NCBI GenBank assembly: GCA_903879765.1
Contig: CAIRMS010000378.1
Location: 1-16,672, forward strand
Direction: 5' to 3'
Length of the DNA: 16,672 bases
Source: an uncultured Flavobacteriales bacterium
GTDB lineage: Bacteria > Bacteroidota > Bacteroidia > Flavobacteriales_D > Crocinitomicaceae
How positions within the stretch are numbered: position 1 is the first letter of the stretch; the number at the start of each line of letters is the position of its first letter. Under the pieces are notes generated by a model, which had not been told where the DNA came from, ran no database searches, and saw only the letters and a list, made by a program, of their open reading frames with translations. The translations under genes and the position numbers were made by a program. Shown here one piece after another: positions 14,534 to 16,672 of the stretch.

Positions 14534-16597
14534 TTACTTAATTGAAATATCGCTTTGGATTTCTTCTCCATTTTCCTGTTCGATACTTTTTCCACCACGA
14601 CCCAAGTGAGTCATTGTATTTCTGAATCCAATATACGATTTCGCCGTATCTTGGTATTCGAATGTACGTGTGCTATTCATTAAATAGAATCCGATATCTT
14701 TCCATGAACCACCACGCAATACTTTACGTTTTTTAGCGGTTGGATCTCCATCTTTCGCATCGTATTCATAATCAGGAGCCATATCTGTTTCAAACTCATA
14801 CGCTGACTCATCAAACGCCGATGAGCACCATTCCGCCACATTTCCAGCCATACAATACAAACCAAAACCGTTTGGATTATATGAGTATACCTTTACTGTG
14901 TAGAAACCACCATCTTCAAAATAACGACCTCTCATTGGTTTAAAGTTAGCCAAGAAACACCCACTGTTATTTCTGATATAAGGTCCACCCCAAGGATATT
15001 CAGACATATCTAAGTCTCCGCGAGCCGCTCTTTCCCATTCACTTTCGGTTGGTAAGCGGAAGTCATTTACAAATAAATCTCCATTAGATTGCAACCAAGA
15101 ATGAAAAATTTGAGTTCTCCATACTGAGAATGCTTTTGCTTGTGTCCAAGTTACTCCTACCACAGGATAATTATCGTATGCTGTATTCCAAAAATAATTT
15201 TGAGTCATTGGATGATGGAACGCATAGGTATAGTCTCTCACCCAACAAAGTGTATCTGGATATACATTAATGCGTTCTTGAATAATGAAACGACTTCTGT
15301 CTGTATGTCCACGAATTGCATTGTGTTGACCTTTGCTATTCGTAAAACCTAAATCTAAATCCTGTCCAGGATTTTCTAAGATGGTACTTTTCACGTTACC
15401 CGTAGAATTCAAAGAGCTAATAGCTGAATCGATTTCTGGATTAATTTGACCATCATCAGTACGTGCTAACGCATTATTTGTCGTTTCATCCACCCAAGTC
15501 TTTTCACCATCATAGAATAACGTTGATCGGTGAAGATCATTCGTTTTCGCATCTTTTCCTAATGGCTCTCTTCTGGTAGCCAAAGGTTGATTTTCATAGT
15601 CAAAATTCACCCTTGAGTCGATTGCTTTTGTGACAACCTTACCGCGTCGAGCTGCTTCTTTGTAATCAATCCAGAAATAATCAAAGAACAATAAACGTGT
15701 ATCAATTTCTTTTCTTTTGTAATAACTTTCTTCTTTGCTGTAATACATGTCCGACAATAAAAAAGCCACTTCAGGATCATCGTATTCTAGTGGTTCAGCC
15801 CAATTTAGAGTGAAGTATTTTCTGTTTTCCACACGTCCTCCCTGAAGGTTTTTTATCGTAGATTTATTCTCGATTTTAACATCTGACTCTGAACCTGCAG
15901 TACCTTTGAAAGGACCTGTATAAGCTTGGAAAATCAATTGCAACTCTTTGTCTGACATTACAACACCTAATTGATCTTTTTCTTTGCTTTCTGTAGATAA
16001 AGGCTTGTACGCTTGACCACCTATTAATATAGGTTTTATTAAAGCTTTTGGTTTCATTTTATTGTTAACTAATTTACCATTGCTGTTAGCTAACATAGTA
16101 ATAAACGTTTTGTCAACTTCCGAATTATTCAATGAATCCATTAAACGTTGATATGGATTATTTCCTCCCTGAACATCTGAACCCATGTCCACCAACGTAC
16201 GATAAGGTTCTTTAAAGAAATTGTCCGGAATATTAATCCAACGCTCTGCGTCTTCACCATAACTTCTCGCATACAACTTCTCACGTGCGATGGAGTCACG
16301 CACCCAATGTACAAATTGACGGTATTCATTGTTGGAGATTTCGGTAGCGTCCATGTAGAATGCTGGAACAGAAACTGTTTTTTTACGTGCAGTATGCATT
16401 CCCATGATGTCTTCTCCGTCTTCTCCAGACTGAAAGGCACCAGAAGGAATATACACCATTCCTAACGGCATTTTTCCAGGTCCTAAAACATCTGGATACC
16501 AGGTGTCTCTACCACTCACACCTACTAAATTACCTTCTACATCACTACAAGAGTACTAGAAACTTAATACATATAAAAAACTAACTTATTTTTTCAT
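14534..16597 (-). CDS. gldK: Type IX secretion outer-membrane lipoprotein GldK (PorK), signal peptide interrupted by two stop codons
   Basis: The open frame without stops covers 14534-16555 (673 codons), starting inside the lipobox. It carries the FGE-sulfatase-like fold of GldK: GMVYIPSGAFQSGED and MDATEISNNEYRQFV at the start, the WIDYKEAARRGK segment, YPDTLCWVRDYTYAFHHPMTQNYFW, FRLPTESEWERAARG, CMAGNVAEWC and LRGGSWKD towards the end. GldK is an outer-membrane lipoprotein forming a ring with GldN. Reading upstream in frame gives MKK-stop-VSFLYVLSF-stop-YSCSD from an ATG at 16597-16595, a normal lipoprotein signal peptide apart from TAA at 16588-16586 and TAG at 16558-16556. Restoring Leu at both gives an ideal lipobox LYSC. 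At over 660 aa it is far longer than the roughly 450-470 aa usual for GldK; extra sequence sits at about 97-235 and 305-412 counted from SGRDTW (16519). First gene of K-L-M-N. Confidence 0.9.
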
Positions 16598-16636
16598 TCT
16601 TTTGTTTTTGGTTCTGCCATTATCCAAATTACCTTG

Positions 16637-16672
16637 CTACAGGTTTCCTTTAACTTGGGGTATAACGTAAGA
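16637..16672 (-). CDS. Possible C-terminal end of a PorP/SprF-type protein (partial)
   Basis: At the right edge one frame reads SYVIPQVKGNL followed by TAG (16639-16637), 39 bases before the gldK ATG, on the same strand. A final SY-V-P-like beta strand resembles the C-terminus of PorP/SprF outer-membrane proteins, and porP precedes porK-L-M-N in Porphyromonas gingivalis. Eleven codons are too few to prove a gene; the call depends mainly on expected gene order. Confidence 0.25.
   Translation of the reverse strand, partial: SYVIPQVKGNL

Noticed and set aside
14094..14609. 171-codon open frame on the plus strand across the start of gldL and the end of gldK
   Set aside because: It lies antisense to strongly supported gldL, has low-complexity Pro/Ser/Lys composition and no start signals; it is a shadow of codon bias in the real genes.
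14534..16519. Sulfatase-modifying/formylglycine-generating enzyme
   Set aside because: The FGE-like fold is that of GldK; the gldL-M-N context and GldK-specific segments decide it.
1..16672. CRISPR array, tRNA or rRNA genes, insertion sequences, prophage, toxin-antitoxin or anti-phage system
   Set aside because: I searched by eye for regular direct repeats, terminal inverted repeats, cloverleaf-like segments and nuclease or toxin motifs and found none that hold up.

Overview
The window is AT-rich DNA from a Bacteroidota bacterium, most likely order Flavobacteriales. Three observations support this: a gldK-gldL-gldM-gldN cluster (the Type IX secretion and gliding motor core, restricted to Bacteroidota), Bacteroidota-type promoter boxes (TTG...TANNTTTG), and the overall protein style. 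A Crocinitomicaceae/Fluviicola-like source is my guess and is not demonstrated. Both window edges cut through genes.

Layout. (1) 1-2397, minus strand: a tight run of an OafA/AT3-type O-acyltransferase, a membrane-anchored CE2-like SGNH esterase, and the first codons of an apparent exported Ntn-type cysteine hydrolase. (2) 2398-2561: divergent promoter region. (3) 2562-6167, plus strand: a sialate O-acetylesterase-like SGNH enzyme, then a large GT-C-like membrane protein with a TTG start. A strong hairpin at 6168-6193 separates this from the next block. (4) 10525-6204, minus strand: a transcription unit bounded by terminators on both sides. It holds a two-TM small membrane protein with a premature TGA, kbl (2-amino-3-ketobutyrate CoA ligase), a small exported acidic protein, a SulP anion transporter and a beta-carbonic anhydrase. 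The last two look like a bicarbonate-handling pair. (5) 16672-10589, minus strand: the T9SS core gldK-L-M-N, preceded by what may be the last 11 codons of a PorP/SprF-type protein, and closed by a rho-independent terminator.

How the genes work together. GldL and GldM form the proton-driven inner-membrane motor. GldM spans the periplasm to the GldK/GldN ring under the outer membrane. The left block contains both an enzyme likely to add O-acyl groups to a surface glycan and enzymes likely to remove them, next to a possible lipid-linked-sugar transferase, so envelope glycan modification is the likely theme. SulP plus carbonic anhydrase would concentrate or interconvert bicarbonate and CO2.

The most notable signals are two broken reading frames not visible from ordinary ORF calling. 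The lipoprotein signal peptide of gldK is present and in frame but carries two stop codons, each one base from a Leu codon. The small membrane protein upstream of kbl stops at a TGA, after which 25 more in-frame codons run to a TAA lying one base before the kbl ATG. I saw no tRNA, rRNA, CRISPR array, insertion sequence or phage gene. No gene-free stretch exceeds 300 bases.
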